Source: Mobiluncus sp963511525
GTDB lineage: Bacteria; Actinomycetota; Actinomycetes; Actinomycetales; Actinomycetaceae
Assembly (NCBI RefSeq): GCF_963511525.1
Contig: NZ_CAUPIY010000007.1
Location: 67,263 to 131,262, forward strand
Length of the DNA: 64,000 nt
Reading direction: 5' to 3'
This document shows positions 15,355 through 24,399 of this stretch, one piece after another. The notes below the pieces were generated by a model that had not been told where the DNA came from, did not search any database, and was given only the letters and a program-made list of their open reading frames with translations. Position 1 is the first letter of the stretch; each line of letters begins with the position of its first letter. Position numbers and translations under genes: made by a program.

Positions 15355-17204
15355 TACTTTTTCGGCTCCTCGTTGGATAGCGCGGCGATGAAAGCCTCCT
15401 GGGGAACCTCGACCCGCCCGATGGCTTTCATGCGTTTCTTGCCGGCCTTTTGCTTTTCCAACAGTTTGCGTTTCCGGCTGATGTCGCCGCCGTAGCACTT
15501 GGCGAGCATGTCTTTGCGCAGCGCCCGGATATTTTCCCGGGCGATGATGCGAGTGCCGATAGCTGCCTGGATAGGCACCTCGAACTGTTGGCGCGGGATG
15601 AGTTTGCGCAGTTTCGTCGCCATCGCGGTCCCGTAACTGTAGGCATTGTCCTTGTGAACGATGGCGGAAAACGCGTCAACCTGTTCCCCGTTCAGCAAAA
15701 TGTCCACTCGCACCAGGTCGGCCGGAGCCATTCCGTCCAGGTGGTAGTCCAGCGAGGCGTAGCCCTTGGTGCGGGACTTCAGCTGATCAAAGAAGTCGTA
15801 AACAATCTCGCCCAAGGGCAGAGTGTAGTGCAGTTCCACCCGATCCGAGCTCAAGTACTCCATATTCTTCATGGCGCCGCGCCGATCTTGGCAAAGTTCC
15901 ATGACCGGACCGACAAAGTCCGAGGGGGTCAGGATGGTCGCCGCCACCACCGGCTCGCGCACCTCCTTGACCTTACCTTCGGGGAACTCAGAAGGGTTCA
16001 TGACGTGAGTTTCCGTGCCGTCTTCCGCCACCACCACGTATTCCACGTTCGGGGCGGTGGAAATCAGCACCAGGTCGAACTCGCGTTCCAGACGCTCGCG
16101 AATAATCTCGAGATGCAGCAAACCCAAGAAACCGCAACGGAAACCCGACCCCAGGGCGGCCGATGATTCCGGCTCAAAAGTCAGGGACGCATCATTGAGT
16201 TTCAGCTTGTCCAGCGCGTCACGCAACACCGGGAAATCGGTCCCGTCAATCGGGTACAGTCCCGAAAACACCATCGGCATCGGGTCGCGGTAGCCCGGCA
16301 AAGGTTCGCTAGCGCCCTTTTCCGCAGAAGTGACGGTGTCGCCCACGCGAGATTGGCGCACGTCCTTCACCCCGGTAATGAGGTAGCCGACTTCACCCGC
16401 CCCGATACCTTTCGTGGGAATCGGATCGGGGCTGATGACGCCCAGTTCCAGCAGTTCGTGGGTGGTGCCGGTGGACATCATGTTGATTTTCTGGCGGGCT
16501 GTGAGCGAGCCGTCCATGACGCGCACGTAGGTCACGACCCCACGATACGTGTCATAAACCGAGTCAAAAATGAGTGCGCGGGTCGGGGCGTCGGGTTGTC
16601 CGGCGGGGGGCGGCACTTGGGAGACGATTTCGTCCAGCAGGGCCTGCACGCCCTCACCGGTCTTGCCCGAGACTCGCAAGCAGTCCTCGGGCTGGCACCC
16701 GATGAGGTTCGCCAGTTCTTCGGCGTGCTTTTCCGGCATCGCGCCGGGCAAGTCAATCTTGTTCAGCACCGGGATAATGGTCAAGTCCCCTTCCAAGGCC
16801 AAGTACAGGTTCGCCAGGGTTTGCGCCTCGATGCCTTGGGAAGCGTCCACCAGCAGGACCGCCCCTTCACAAGCCGCCAGGGAACGTGAGACTTCATAGG
16901 TAAAGTCCACGTGACCAGGGGTGTCAATCATATTTAGGGCGTAGGCTTTGTCGCCAACCTGCCAGGGCATCCGCACGGCTTGGGATTTGATGGTGATGCC
17001 GCGTTCGCGTTCAATGTCCATCCGGTCCAGGTATTGGGCACGCATCTCACGGTCCGAGACGACCCCGGTTAGCTGCAGCATCCGATCCGCCAGCGTCGAC
17101 TTACCGTGGTCGATGTGGGCGATAATCGAAAAGTTACGTATCAGGGACGGGTCGGTGGCGGCGGGCGCAATCGACTGTAACAGGGCATCACCAGGAATGG
17201 GCAT
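15354..17204 (-). CDS. lepA: elongation factor 4 (LepA), back-translocating GTPase
   Basis: 616 residues. Translational GTPase acting on stalled or mispositioned ribosomes. The G1 motif AHIDHGKST, DTPGH (G3) and NKID (G4) are present, as are EF-G-like domains II, III and V and the LepA-specific C-terminal domain (QAAIGTRIIARENIRALRKDMLAKCYGGDISRKRKLL region). ATG at 17204 has AGGAA 4 nt upstream; an upstream in-frame ATG at 17264 lacks support. First gene of lepA-trmB-hemW. A weak promoter (TTGGGC, 17 bp, CAAAAT) is visible about 40-70 nt upstream. Confidence 0.96.
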   Translation of the reverse strand: MPIPGDALLQSIAPAATDPSLIRNFSIIAHIDHGKSTLADRMLQLTGVVSDREMRAQYLDRMDIERERGITIKSQAVRMPWQVGDKAYALNMIDTPGHVDFTYEVSRSLAACEGAVLLVDASQGIEAQTLANLYLALEGDLTIIPVLNKIDLPGAMPEKHAEELANLIGCQPEDCLRVSGKTGEGVQALLDEIVSQVPPPAGQPDAPTRALIFDSVYDTYRGVVTYVRVMDGSLTARQKINMMSTGTTHELLELGVISPDPIPTKGIGAGEVGYLITGVKDVRQSRVGDTVTSAEKGASEPLPGYRDPMPMVFSGLYPIDGTDFPVLRDALDKLKLNDASLTFEPESSAALGSGFRCGFLGLLHLEIIRERLEREFDLVLISTAPNVEYVVVAEDGTETHVMNPSEFPEGKVKEVREPVVAATILTPSDFVGPVMELCQDRRGAMKNMEYLSSDRVELHYTLPLGEIVYDFFDQLKSRTKGYASLDYHLDGMAPADLVRVDILLNGEQVDAFSAIVHKDNAYSYGTAMATKLRKLIPRQQFEVPIQAAIGTRIIARENIRALRKDMLAKCYGGDISRKRKLLEKQKAGKKRMKAIGRVEVPQEAFIAALSNEEPKK

Positions 17205-17633
17205 GGACTTCCTTATCTTTCTCGCTAGACATTCCATTTTGTCATTTTTCCCCCGTTTGCCCAATCTTTAGCGGGCTGTAAGGGGCTGGATCCCCCGCCG
17301 CGAAGTTCACCGGAGGATCTTCGCGTACGAGTTTTGGCAATCGTCCTGGTTATTGCCCGGTGCGGCGTTCCTCCGGTCAGGAATAATTTGGGACTGCTGG
17401 ACTATTGCGCAGAGACACGGAATCTGTTACCTTGAAACATCTCTAATCTCGCCGCAGAGATTGTTCGCTGACCAGGACGCGTTAGCCACTTCTTAGCTGC
17501 AGGTCACCGGGGGTTCCCCGCGCCACGGGAACGCCGGTTTTATCACGCCAGCCAGGATATATCCCGCATCTACACCACTCGTTAACCTATGTCGGGCAGT
17601 ACACCCGCGAAACTCAAAGTCTAGGGGGAATCC
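17205..17633. other. intergenic region between lepA and the lipoprotein gene
   Basis: 429 nt between divergent genes. Apart from the weak lepA promoter (about 17235-17265) and the AGGGGGA ribosome-binding site of the next gene (about 17622-17628), I see only small imperfect hairpins and no ORF or riboswitch that I recognise. Confidence 0.4.
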
Positions 17634-18116
17634 ATGTCAAAGCTGTCTTTCAAACCATTTATCGCGATTTTATTAGTCCTTGCTTTGCCGTTTGTTTTGT
17701 CGGGGTGTTCCCAGCGCGATTCTGCTCCGAGTGAGGCGGCGGCTCCCAAGCTGTCCATTTCCGACATTAAACAGGAGGTTCAAGAAAGTTGGATGCCTAC
17801 CCAATTCCTCGCGCAGGCATCATTCCGTTCGGATAAGCACCTGGATTTGAAGCCTGTCAAGGAGGAGTCCTCTTATCGCCAGATTGCTTTTCGGTGTGCA
17901 CAAGACTCGCCCTCCCCGGTTTCTATTTGGCTTCGGCACGACAGCGAATTACGTCGGCTAGCGGAAATCGGGGCCTGTGATTCAGGTGTGGGGCTCCAAA
18001 CTGTGGGACTTCCGAACTCGCTGTTTCCTCAGGCAGAACAAGCACTGTTCATCGCGAACGATGACACCCGCATCGCCGCAGTTATTTTTGAAACCAATCA
18101 AGAAACGCCCTCGTGA
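17634..18116 (+). CDS. small lipoprotein of unknown function
   Basis: 160 residues. A typical lipoprotein signal (basic N terminus, hydrophobic stretch, LSGC lipobox with Cys at about residue 25) predicts anchoring on the outer face of the membrane. The mature part is about 135 residues, hydrophilic, with three further cysteines, and I recognise no family. A strong AGGGGGA site precedes the ATG. It stands alone, 200 nt upstream of rpsT. A small hairpin (CGGTGT/ACACCG, 18130-18145) follows the stop. Confidence 0.8.
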   Translation: MSKLSFKPFIAILLVLALPFVLSGCSQRDSAPSEAAAPKLSISDIKQEVQESWMPTQFLAQASFRSDKHLDLKPVKEESSYRQIAFRCAQDSPSPVSIWLRHDSELRRLAEIGACDSGVGLQTVGLPNSLFPQAEQALFIANDDTRIAAVIFETNQETPS

Positions 18117-18234
18117 ACGTGTCCCGTATCGGTGTGCAGACACCGAAAACCAGCACAAATCATCTAGGTGATGAGCGGCATCACGAACGTGGGACGTAGC
18201 CTGAATCCGTTAGCTCATCGTTCTCACAGCCGAT

Positions 18235-18264
18235 TTGCGAATAAGGCGCAAAATGGCGTAGGAT
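18235..18264 (+). promoter_or_regulatory. rpsT promoter
   Basis: TTGCGA at 18235-18240, an 18-bp spacer and TAGGAT at 18259-18264. This fits a housekeeping sigma promoter and places the transcription start about 50 nt before the rpsT start codon. Confidence 0.6.
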
Positions 18265-18319
18265 ATTTCCTTGTGTGTCGCCAAAACCGGCGAAAATCAA
18301 TACTTTTGAGGGAAGAACA

Positions 18320-18583
18320 TTGGCAAATATTAAGTCTCAGATAAAGCGGATTCGCACCAACGAAAAGGCGCGCCAGCGCAACTTGGCCGTGCGCTCCGAG
18401 CTAAAGACACTGGTGCGCAAGACCCGCGAGGCTATCGAGGCCGGGGATAAGGCCGCAGCCGAGGCCAACTTGAAGGTGGCCACCCGTCACCTCGACGTGG
18501 CAGCTTCCAAGGGTGTCATCCACAAGAACCAGGCGGCTCAGCGCAAGTCCAAGCTGGCCACCCGCGTTGCTGCCATGCAGTAA
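18320..18583 (+). CDS. rpsT: 30S ribosomal protein S20
   Basis: 87-residue basic, helical primary 16S rRNA-binding protein. It begins (M)ANIKSQIKRIRTNEKARQRN, the standard S20 N terminus. The start codon is TTG at 18320, with GAGGGAAG just upstream; an upstream in-frame ATG at 18275 would add 15 non-conserved residues. Followed directly by a strong terminator, so monocistronic. Confidence 0.96.
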   Translation: MANIKSQIKRIRTNEKARQRNLAVRSELKTLVRKTREAIEAGDKAAAEANLKVATRHLDVAASKGVIHKNQAAQRKSKLATRVAAMQ

Positions 18584-18606
18584 CCGGTTTCTCTAAGCTG
18601 TTTGAA

Positions 18607-18638
18607 AACGTCCACCTCGGTGGACGTTTTCTTTTTGC
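18607..18638 (+). terminator. rpsT terminator
   Basis: Stem CGTCCACC / GGTGGACG with a 2-nt gap (extended by AAAA/TTTT pairing), followed by TTTTCTTTTT. Confidence 0.9.
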
Positions 18639-18726
18639 CCACAACAGCGCACAAACTAATCGGTTTAAGTCGCGTATATCATCTGGTCTAAACTGGATAC
18701 GTTGATTGTCGGAAAGAAGAGGAATA

Positions 18727-21648
18727 ATGGCTGAAAATACCCCGGAAACCCCAGACACCCCGCAGTACCGCTACACGGCTGAGATGGCGGGGGACCTGGA
18801 AGCAAAATGGCAACGGATTTGGGACGAAACCGGCGCTTTTAACGCGGATAACCCCAGCGGCTCCTTGGCCGGCGACCTGGCAAAACACAAAAAATACTTC
18901 ATCCTCGATATGTTCCCCTACCCCTCCGGCAAAGGTCTGCACGTGGGACACCCGCTCGGCTATATCGCCACCGACGTAGTCGCCCGCTACCAGCGCGCCC
19001 AAGGCAAGAACGTGCTCTACACCATGGGCTACGATGCGTTCGGCCTGCCCGCCGAGCAATATGCCCTGCAAACCGGCCAGCACCCGGCCATCACCACGCA
19101 TGACAATATCGCCAACATGAGCAAACAGCTGGCACGCATTGGCTTGTCTCACGACCGGCGGCGCTCTTTCGCCACGACCGACCCGGATTATTTCAAGTGG
19201 ACCCAGTGGATTTTCCTGCAAATTTTCAACTCCTGGTATGACCCCGAAGCTCCGCGCCGCGACGGCTCCGGAAAGGGCGCGGCCCGGCCGATTACCACCC
19301 TTGTGAAGCAGTACGAGGACGGCACGCGCCCCACCCCGGACGGACGGGCTTGGGCCGAGCTTTCCACGGTGGAACAGGCGGAACTCATTGACGCCGAGCG
19401 CCTAGCTTACGTGGCATACGCGCCGGTGAACTGGGCACCGGGCTTGGGCACGGTGCTGGCTGACGAAGAAGTCACCGCCGAGGGGCGTTCCGAACGCGGC
19501 AACTTCCCCGTGTTTAAGACGAAACTGCGCCAGTGGATGATGCGCATCACCCGCTACGCGGACCGGCTGGATGCCGACCTGGCCACGATTGACTGGCCCG
19601 ACAAGGTCCGCACCATGCAGCACAACTGGATCGGCAAGTCTTTCGGCGCCACCGTAAACTTCCAGGTCGAGGCCGGTCAAGGGCCGCAGCCGCAAACGCT
19701 GCAGGTCTTCACGACCCGGCCCGACACCCTGTTCGGCGCGACTTTCATGGTCATTTCCCCCGAGCACCCGCTGGTGGGCGCCGAGGATTGTGCGGACGCG
19801 GAGTTGCGGGTGCCGGATGCTTGGCCGGAGGGGACCCGACCGGAGTGGACCGGCGGATACGCTACCCCGCGCGAAGCGGTGGCGGCCTACCGGGCGCAAG
19901 CCAGCGCAAAGAGCGACAGCGAGCGGACTGCGGAAACCGACTTCACCGAAAAGACCGGCGTGTTTACCGGCATTTTTGGGACAAACCCGGTCAATAGTTC
20001 CCTGGTGCCGATTTTCGTGGCGGATTACGTTTTGATGGGGTACGGCACCGGCGCGATTATGGCCGTGCCCGCCCACGACGAACGCGATCACGCCTTCGCC
20101 AAAAAGTTCAACCTGGACATTATCCAAACTATTTCCGGCCCGGACGGCCTGGATGTGCAAGAGGAACCCTGGACCGGCGACGGCGTCATCGAGAACTCCG
20201 CCAACAGTGAAATCAGCCTGAACGGGCTGGACAAGGCCGAGGCTATCGCGAAAATCAGTGACTGGCTGGCGCAAACCGGTCGGGGCGAAAAGACCGTGAC
20301 CTACCGCCTGCGTGACTGGCTGTTTTCTCGGCAACGCTACTGGGGCGAGCCTTTCCCCGTGGTTTACGGCTCTGACGGGCGGGTTCACGCCCTGCCGGAG
20401 GACATGCTCCCCTTGGAGCTACCCGAAGTGTCTGACTTCCGGCCCCGGACTTTTGACCCCGACGACGCCCACTCCACCCCGGAGTCCCCGCTGGGCCGCG
20501 CTACGGACTGGATGACCGTCGAACTGGACCTAGGCGAAGGCAAGCAGACCTACACTCGTGACCAAAACACCATGCCGAACTGGGCGGGCTCGTGCTGGTA
20601 CGAGCTGCGCTACACCGACCCGGACAACTCCACGGCATTTGCGAGCCCCGACAACGAAGCCTACTGGATGGGTCCGCGCCCCGAAGCGGGCAACCTCAGC
20701 GGCGGCACGGATTTGTACGTAGGTGGCGTGGAACACGCGGTGCTGCACCTGCTGTACGCACGTTTTTGGCACAAGGTGCTCTACGATTTGGGGTATGTGT
20801 CCAGTTCAGAGCCGTTCCATCGCCTGTTCAACCAGGGCATGATTGAGGCCTACGCCTACACGGATTCGCGCGGGCAATACGTCCCGGCTGACGAAGTGGA
20901 GGGCAGCGAAGAGGACGGCTTTACCTGGAAGGGCCAGCCCGTCAACCGCGAGTTCGGCAAGATGGGCAAGTCGCTAAAGAACATCGTCACCCCGGATCAG
21001 ATGTGTGCGGATTACGGCGCGGACACGTTCCGGGTCTACGAGATGTCGATGGGACCGCTGGATATGTCCCGCCCGTGGGACACTCGCGCGGTGGTCGGTT
21101 CTCAGCGTTTCCTGCAACGGCTGTGGCGCAATATCGTCGATGAAAACACCGGCGCGCTCACCGTCAGCGACGACGCCCCGGACTTGGCGACCGCAAAAGT
21201 GCTGGCTCGCACCATTCACGATGTCACTGTGGAATACGACAATCTGCGCGTGAACACGGCTATCGCCAAGATGATTGTGTTGAACAATCACTTGACCGGG
21301 TTGCCCCGGGTGCCGCGTGAGGCCGCAGAAGCGCTGGTCGTGATGGTTGCCCCCATCGCTCCGCACATTGCGGAGGAACTGTGGGAACGTTTGGGTCACC
21401 AGGGTGGTATCGCCCGGGCCGCGTTCCCGGTCGTGACCGATGAGTCGCTGTTGGCTGCTGAGGAGGTCACTTGCGTGGTGCAGGTGGCGGGTAAGGTGCG
21501 CGCGAAAGTTTCGGTGGACCCCGAGATTTCCGAGGCGGATTTGCAGGCAAAAGTCCTGGCGGAACCGGCCGTGGTGAAGTTGTTGGACGGGCGCGAACCA
21601 AAGCGGGTTATCGTACGTGCCCCGAAGCTCGTATCCCTGGTTTTGTAG
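18727..21648 (+). CDS. leuS: leucyl-tRNA synthetase
   Basis: 973 residues. Class Ia synthetase that charges tRNA-Leu. The HIGH-type motif appears in DMFPYPSGKGLHVGHPLG (about residues 60-75) and the KMSKS loop as KMGKS (about residue 744). The CP1 editing domain lies between, with the conserved TTRPDTLFGATF threonine-rich motif. The Asp/Glu-rich anticodon-binding and C-terminal domains are complete. ATG at 18727 is preceded by AGAGGA; an in-frame ATG at 18706 is less well supported. Confidence 0.97.
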   Translation: MAENTPETPDTPQYRYTAEMAGDLEAKWQRIWDETGAFNADNPSGSLAGDLAKHKKYFILDMFPYPSGKGLHVGHPLGYIATDVVARYQRAQGKNVLYTMGYDAFGLPAEQYALQTGQHPAITTHDNIANMSKQLARIGLSHDRRRSFATTDPDYFKWTQWIFLQIFNSWYDPEAPRRDGSGKGAARPITTLVKQYEDGTRPTPDGRAWAELSTVEQAELIDAERLAYVAYAPVNWAPGLGTVLADEEVTAEGRSERGNFPVFKTKLRQWMMRITRYADRLDADLATIDWPDKVRTMQHNWIGKSFGATVNFQVEAGQGPQPQTLQVFTTRPDTLFGATFMVISPEHPLVGAEDCADAELRVPDAWPEGTRPEWTGGYATPREAVAAYRAQASAKSDSERTAETDFTEKTGVFTGIFGTNPVNSSLVPIFVADYVLMGYGTGAIMAVPAHDERDHAFAKKFNLDIIQTISGPDGLDVQEEPWTGDGVIENSANSEISLNGLDKAEAIAKISDWLAQTGRGEKTVTYRLRDWLFSRQRYWGEPFPVVYGSDGRVHALPEDMLPLELPEVSDFRPRTFDPDDAHSTPESPLGRATDWMTVELDLGEGKQTYTRDQNTMPNWAGSCWYELRYTDPDNSTAFASPDNEAYWMGPRPEAGNLSGGTDLYVGGVEHAVLHLLYARFWHKVLYDLGYVSSSEPFHRLFNQGMIEAYAYTDSRGQYVPADEVEGSEEDGFTWKGQPVNREFGKMGKSLKNIVTPDQMCADYGADTFRVYEMSMGPLDMSRPWDTRAVVGSQRFLQRLWRNIVDENTGALTVSDDAPDLATAKVLARTIHDVTVEYDNLRVNTAIAKMIVLNNHLTGLPRVPREAAEALVVMVAPIAPHIAEELWERLGHQGGIARAAFPVVTDESLLAAEEVTCVVQVAGKVRAKVSVDPEISEADLQAKVLAEPAVVKLLDGREPKRVIVRAPKLVSLVL

Positions 21649-21706
21649 GATTTGTCAGTACAAAAAAATCGCTAAATTACGGGATTTCAACGGTTTCCGG
21701 CTTGCA

Positions 21707-21726
21707 AAGTTAGGTATACCTAACTT
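21707..21726. promoter_or_regulatory. DtxR/MntR-type metal operator
   Basis: AAGTTAGGTATACCTAACTT is a perfect 20-bp palindrome with the TTAGGNNNNCCTAA core of DtxR/IdeR/MntR-family sites. It covers the promoter of the metal importer. A putative -35 (TTGCAA, 21702-21707) and -10 (TAGGCT, 21726-21731) overlap its ends, so repressor binding would block transcription when metal is plentiful. Confidence 0.8.
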
Positions 21727-21737
21727 AGGCTATGCCC

Positions 21738-22676
21738 ATGAAGAGAATTAAAAACAAGCAAATTAAAGAAACCTTGACTGTAGCTGCGATTTTGTGCCTG
21801 GGAGCCTCTCTCGGTGCGTGCAGCGGGACTCCCAGCGCCAGCTCAGATTCAGCCGCACCAGGCAAACCCCTGGTCCTCACCACATTTACGGTGTTGCAGG
21901 ACATGGCTCAAAATGTTGCCGGAGACCACCTGGAAGTCCGCTCTATCACCAAACCTGGGGCGGAAATCCACGATTATCAACCCACGCCCTCGGACTTAAA
22001 GTCGGCGCAGAAAGCGAAACTGATTTTAAATAACGGGCTGGATTTGGAACGCTGGTTCACGAAGTTTACCACCGACCTGGATGCCAAAAAGGTCAATGTT
22101 TCGCAGGGCGTGGAGCCTATTCCGATAACCGAAGGCGACTACAAGGGTAAGCCCAATCCCCACGCTTGGATGAGCCCGAAAAACGGCGCCCTCTACGTGA
22201 AAAATATGGCAAAAGCCTTCTGCGATTTAGATGCCCAGAACTGCTCCGAGTACCAGGAAAATGCCGAACAGTATGGCGCCAAGATTGAAAAAGTCGGCGA
22301 GGACATCACCTCCACTCTTTCTCATCTCGACGCGTCACAACGCACTTTAGTCAGCTGTGAGGGAGCTTTCTCGTATCTGACTCGGGACTATAACCTAAAC
22401 GAGAAATTCCTGTGGGGCGTAAATGCAGAAGGAGCCCTCACTCCCTCTCGCGTAGCGGAAGTGGAAGACTACGTGAAGCGAAACCACGTTCCCGCAGTAT
22501 TCTGCGAGTCCACCGTGGGAGACAAAATGCGACCCGTTGTGGAAGCAACGGGGGCGAAATTTGGTGGGGAATTGTATGTTGATTCCTTGTCAGACGCAGA
22601 TGGAGACGTTCCGACCTATCTGGATTTGTTGCGCTACGACGCAGATCTGATTACCCAAGGGTTGACTCAGAAATGA
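21738..22676 (+). CDS. mntA: Mn/Fe ABC transporter substrate-binding lipoprotein
   Basis: 312 residues. Cluster A-I (ZnuA/PsaA/SitA-type) metal-binding lipoprotein. The signal peptide ends in a LGAC lipobox. The metal-site landmarks are EIHDYQPTPSDLK, NPHAWMSPKNG, the CEGAFSYLTRDYNL stretch and a final acidic motif (SLSDADG). No His-rich loop is present, which argues for Mn/Fe over Zn. ATG at 21738 has AGG 8 nt upstream; an ATG at 21732 in the same frame is also possible. It is first in a three-gene operon. Confidence 0.88.
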   Translation: MKRIKNKQIKETLTVAAILCLGASLGACSGTPSASSDSAAPGKPLVLTTFTVLQDMAQNVAGDHLEVRSITKPGAEIHDYQPTPSDLKSAQKAKLILNNGLDLERWFTKFTTDLDAKKVNVSQGVEPIPITEGDYKGKPNPHAWMSPKNGALYVKNMAKAFCDLDAQNCSEYQENAEQYGAKIEKVGEDITSTLSHLDASQRTLVSCEGAFSYLTRDYNLNEKFLWGVNAEGALTPSRVAEVEDYVKRNHVPAVFCESTVGDKMRPVVEATGAKFGGELYVDSLSDADGDVPTYLDLLRYDADLITQGLTQK

Positions 22677-23479
22677 GTGATACTCTCGACAACCGCATAG
22701 AGCCAGGTGGGGCTGAAGCTGAACCCAGCCCAAATTCAGCCCCACCTATATTAGAAGTCTCAGATTTGCATGTTCGTTACGGGGCTAATGTGGCACTGGA
22801 AGGTGCCAGTTTAACCGTGCCGCGCGGTCAAATTTGTGGTCTGGTAGGGATGAACGGATCGGGGAAATCGACGCTGTTCAAAGCCATCACCAACAGCGTT
22901 TCGTATCAAAAGGGCAGCATTAAAGTTACCGGAATTGACGCAAACCAAGCCCGGAAACAGCGACTGATTGGTTATGTTGCACAAAACGAGGAAATCGATT
23001 GGGACTTCCCGGTTAACGTAAACCAAGTCGTCATGATGGGGCGGTATGGATTTATGGGACCGACCCGTCGTCCCAAATCTGCAGACTTGGCGGCGGTGCA
23101 AGCTGCGTTAGAAATGGTGGAATTGCAAGATTTGCAACAGCGCCAAATTGGGGCGTTGAGCGGCGGTCAAAAGAAAAGGGTGTTTATCGCGCGCGCAATT
23201 GCCCAAGGCGCACCGCTCCTGCTCCTCGATGAACCGTTTGCCGGTGTAGACAAATATTCCGAAACCAATATCGTTGATTTGCTGCGAAAGATCTCTGCAA
23301 AAGGGACCACTGTAGTGGTTTCAACCCACGATTTGGCTTCTTTGGAAAAGCTCTGCGATGAGGTGGTTTTGTTATATCGCCGTGTGGTTTATCAAGGCAA
23401 TCCTGCTGGAGCCTTGGACCCGCAGAATCTCGCGAAAGCGTTTGGATTAAATCCCACCACGTCAGGAGGTGGACAGTGA
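22673..23479 (+). CDS. mntB: Mn/Fe ABC transporter ATP-binding protein
   Basis: 268 residues. ABC ATPase with Walker A GMNGSGKST, Q-loop, signature LSGGQKKR, Walker B LLLLDEPFAG and the switch His (STHD). It energises import by the adjacent permease. Start and preceding stop overlap (ATGA), giving translational coupling to the binding-protein gene. About 35 residues of low-complexity sequence precede the ATPase domain. Confidence 0.92.
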   Translation: MSDTLDNRIEPGGAEAEPSPNSAPPILEVSDLHVRYGANVALEGASLTVPRGQICGLVGMNGSGKSTLFKAITNSVSYQKGSIKVTGIDANQARKQRLIGYVAQNEEIDWDFPVNVNQVVMMGRYGFMGPTRRPKSADLAAVQAALEMVELQDLQQRQIGALSGGQKKRVFIARAIAQGAPLLLLDEPFAGVDKYSETNIVDLLRKISAKGTTVVVSTHDLASLEKLCDEVVLLYRRVVYQGNPAGALDPQNLAKAFGLNPTTSGGGQ

Positions 23480-24399
23480 ATTTTTATGAAATCTTAATCG
23501 AAATGTGGACACAGCAGTTTATGCTCCGCGGCATCATCGTCACCGGAGTCGCGGCAGCTGTTTGCGCCGTGTTGTCCTGCTGGCTGGTCCTGATTGGCTG
23601 GTCACTGTTAGGTGACGCCCTGTCCCACGCAATTCTTCCCGGAATCGTCGTGTCCTACCTGTTGGGAACACCTTTTGCAATAGGTGCTCTCGTGGCAGCT
23701 TTGCTGGTGGTGGGATTGATTGGCGCTGTGCGGGGACGCGGACGGGTCAAGGAAGACACAGCTATTGGGGTGGTATTCACAACTATGTTTGCCTCCGGCC
23801 TGGTCTTAATCAGCCTGTTCCCCAGTCATATTGATTTGCACCATATTTTGTTTGGCGACATGCTCGGTATTACCAGAGCTGATATGTGGCAGGTCTTGAT
23901 ATTGAGTCCACTCGCTCTGGTGCTGTTGTTATACAAAAAGCGGGATTTGGTGCTGTACGCCTTCGACAAGACTCATGCCCACACTATCGGCATCTCTACA
24001 AGCTGGTTGGCAACTCTGCTGCTGGTAGCTCTCTCTTTGACGGTCGTGGTGGCGATGCAGGCAGTGGGCGCAATCCTCATCGTGGCACTGGTGATTACCC
24101 CTGGCGCAACTGCCCGACTGCTCACAAACCGGTTCAACGCTATGTTATGGATAGCTCCTTTGCTTTCCGTATCCTGCGTCGTGCTGGGGGCCTATATTTC
24201 CTACTGGTTCGACACGGCTTCAGGAGCCACAGTCGTGCTGCTTGAGGGAGTATTGTTCCTGATTGTTTGGCTGGTTGATTTGCTTCGGCAACAGCGGTTA
24301 CAGCGCTATCATGGCGCGCAGACTGCCGCCCCCAGCCCTGACCCGGAACCGCAAAACAGGTTGCTTCTTGAGACAACCCCCTACGGCAAAGTGAGGTAA
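23476..24399 (+). CDS. mntC: Mn/Fe ABC transporter permease
   Basis: 307 residues. ABC-3 family permease with about 8-9 transmembrane helices, the family block SLLGDALSHAILPGIVVSYLLG and the QAVGAILIVALVITPGATARLL region. GTG start at 23476 overlaps the ATPase stop, with AGGAGGT immediately upstream. A Gln/Arg/Pro-rich cytoplasmic tail of about 40 residues follows the last helix. Its end overlaps the convergent gene by 19 nt. Confidence 0.92.
   Translation: MNFYEILIEMWTQQFMLRGIIVTGVAAAVCAVLSCWLVLIGWSLLGDALSHAILPGIVVSYLLGTPFAIGALVAALLVVGLIGAVRGRGRVKEDTAIGVVFTTMFASGLVLISLFPSHIDLHHILFGDMLGITRADMWQVLILSPLALVLLLYKKRDLVLYAFDKTHAHTIGISTSWLATLLLVALSLTVVVAMQAVGAILIVALVITPGATARLLTNRFNAMLWIAPLLSVSCVVLGAYISYWFDTASGATVVLLEGVLFLIVWLVDLLRQQRLQRYHGAQTAAPSPDPEPQNRLLLETTPYGKVR

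Noticed and set aside
15355..15498. Upstream extension of trmB
   Set aside because: Lies inside lepA and encodes non-conserved basic sequence; ATG at 15354 overlaps the lepA stop and starts a normal TrmB.
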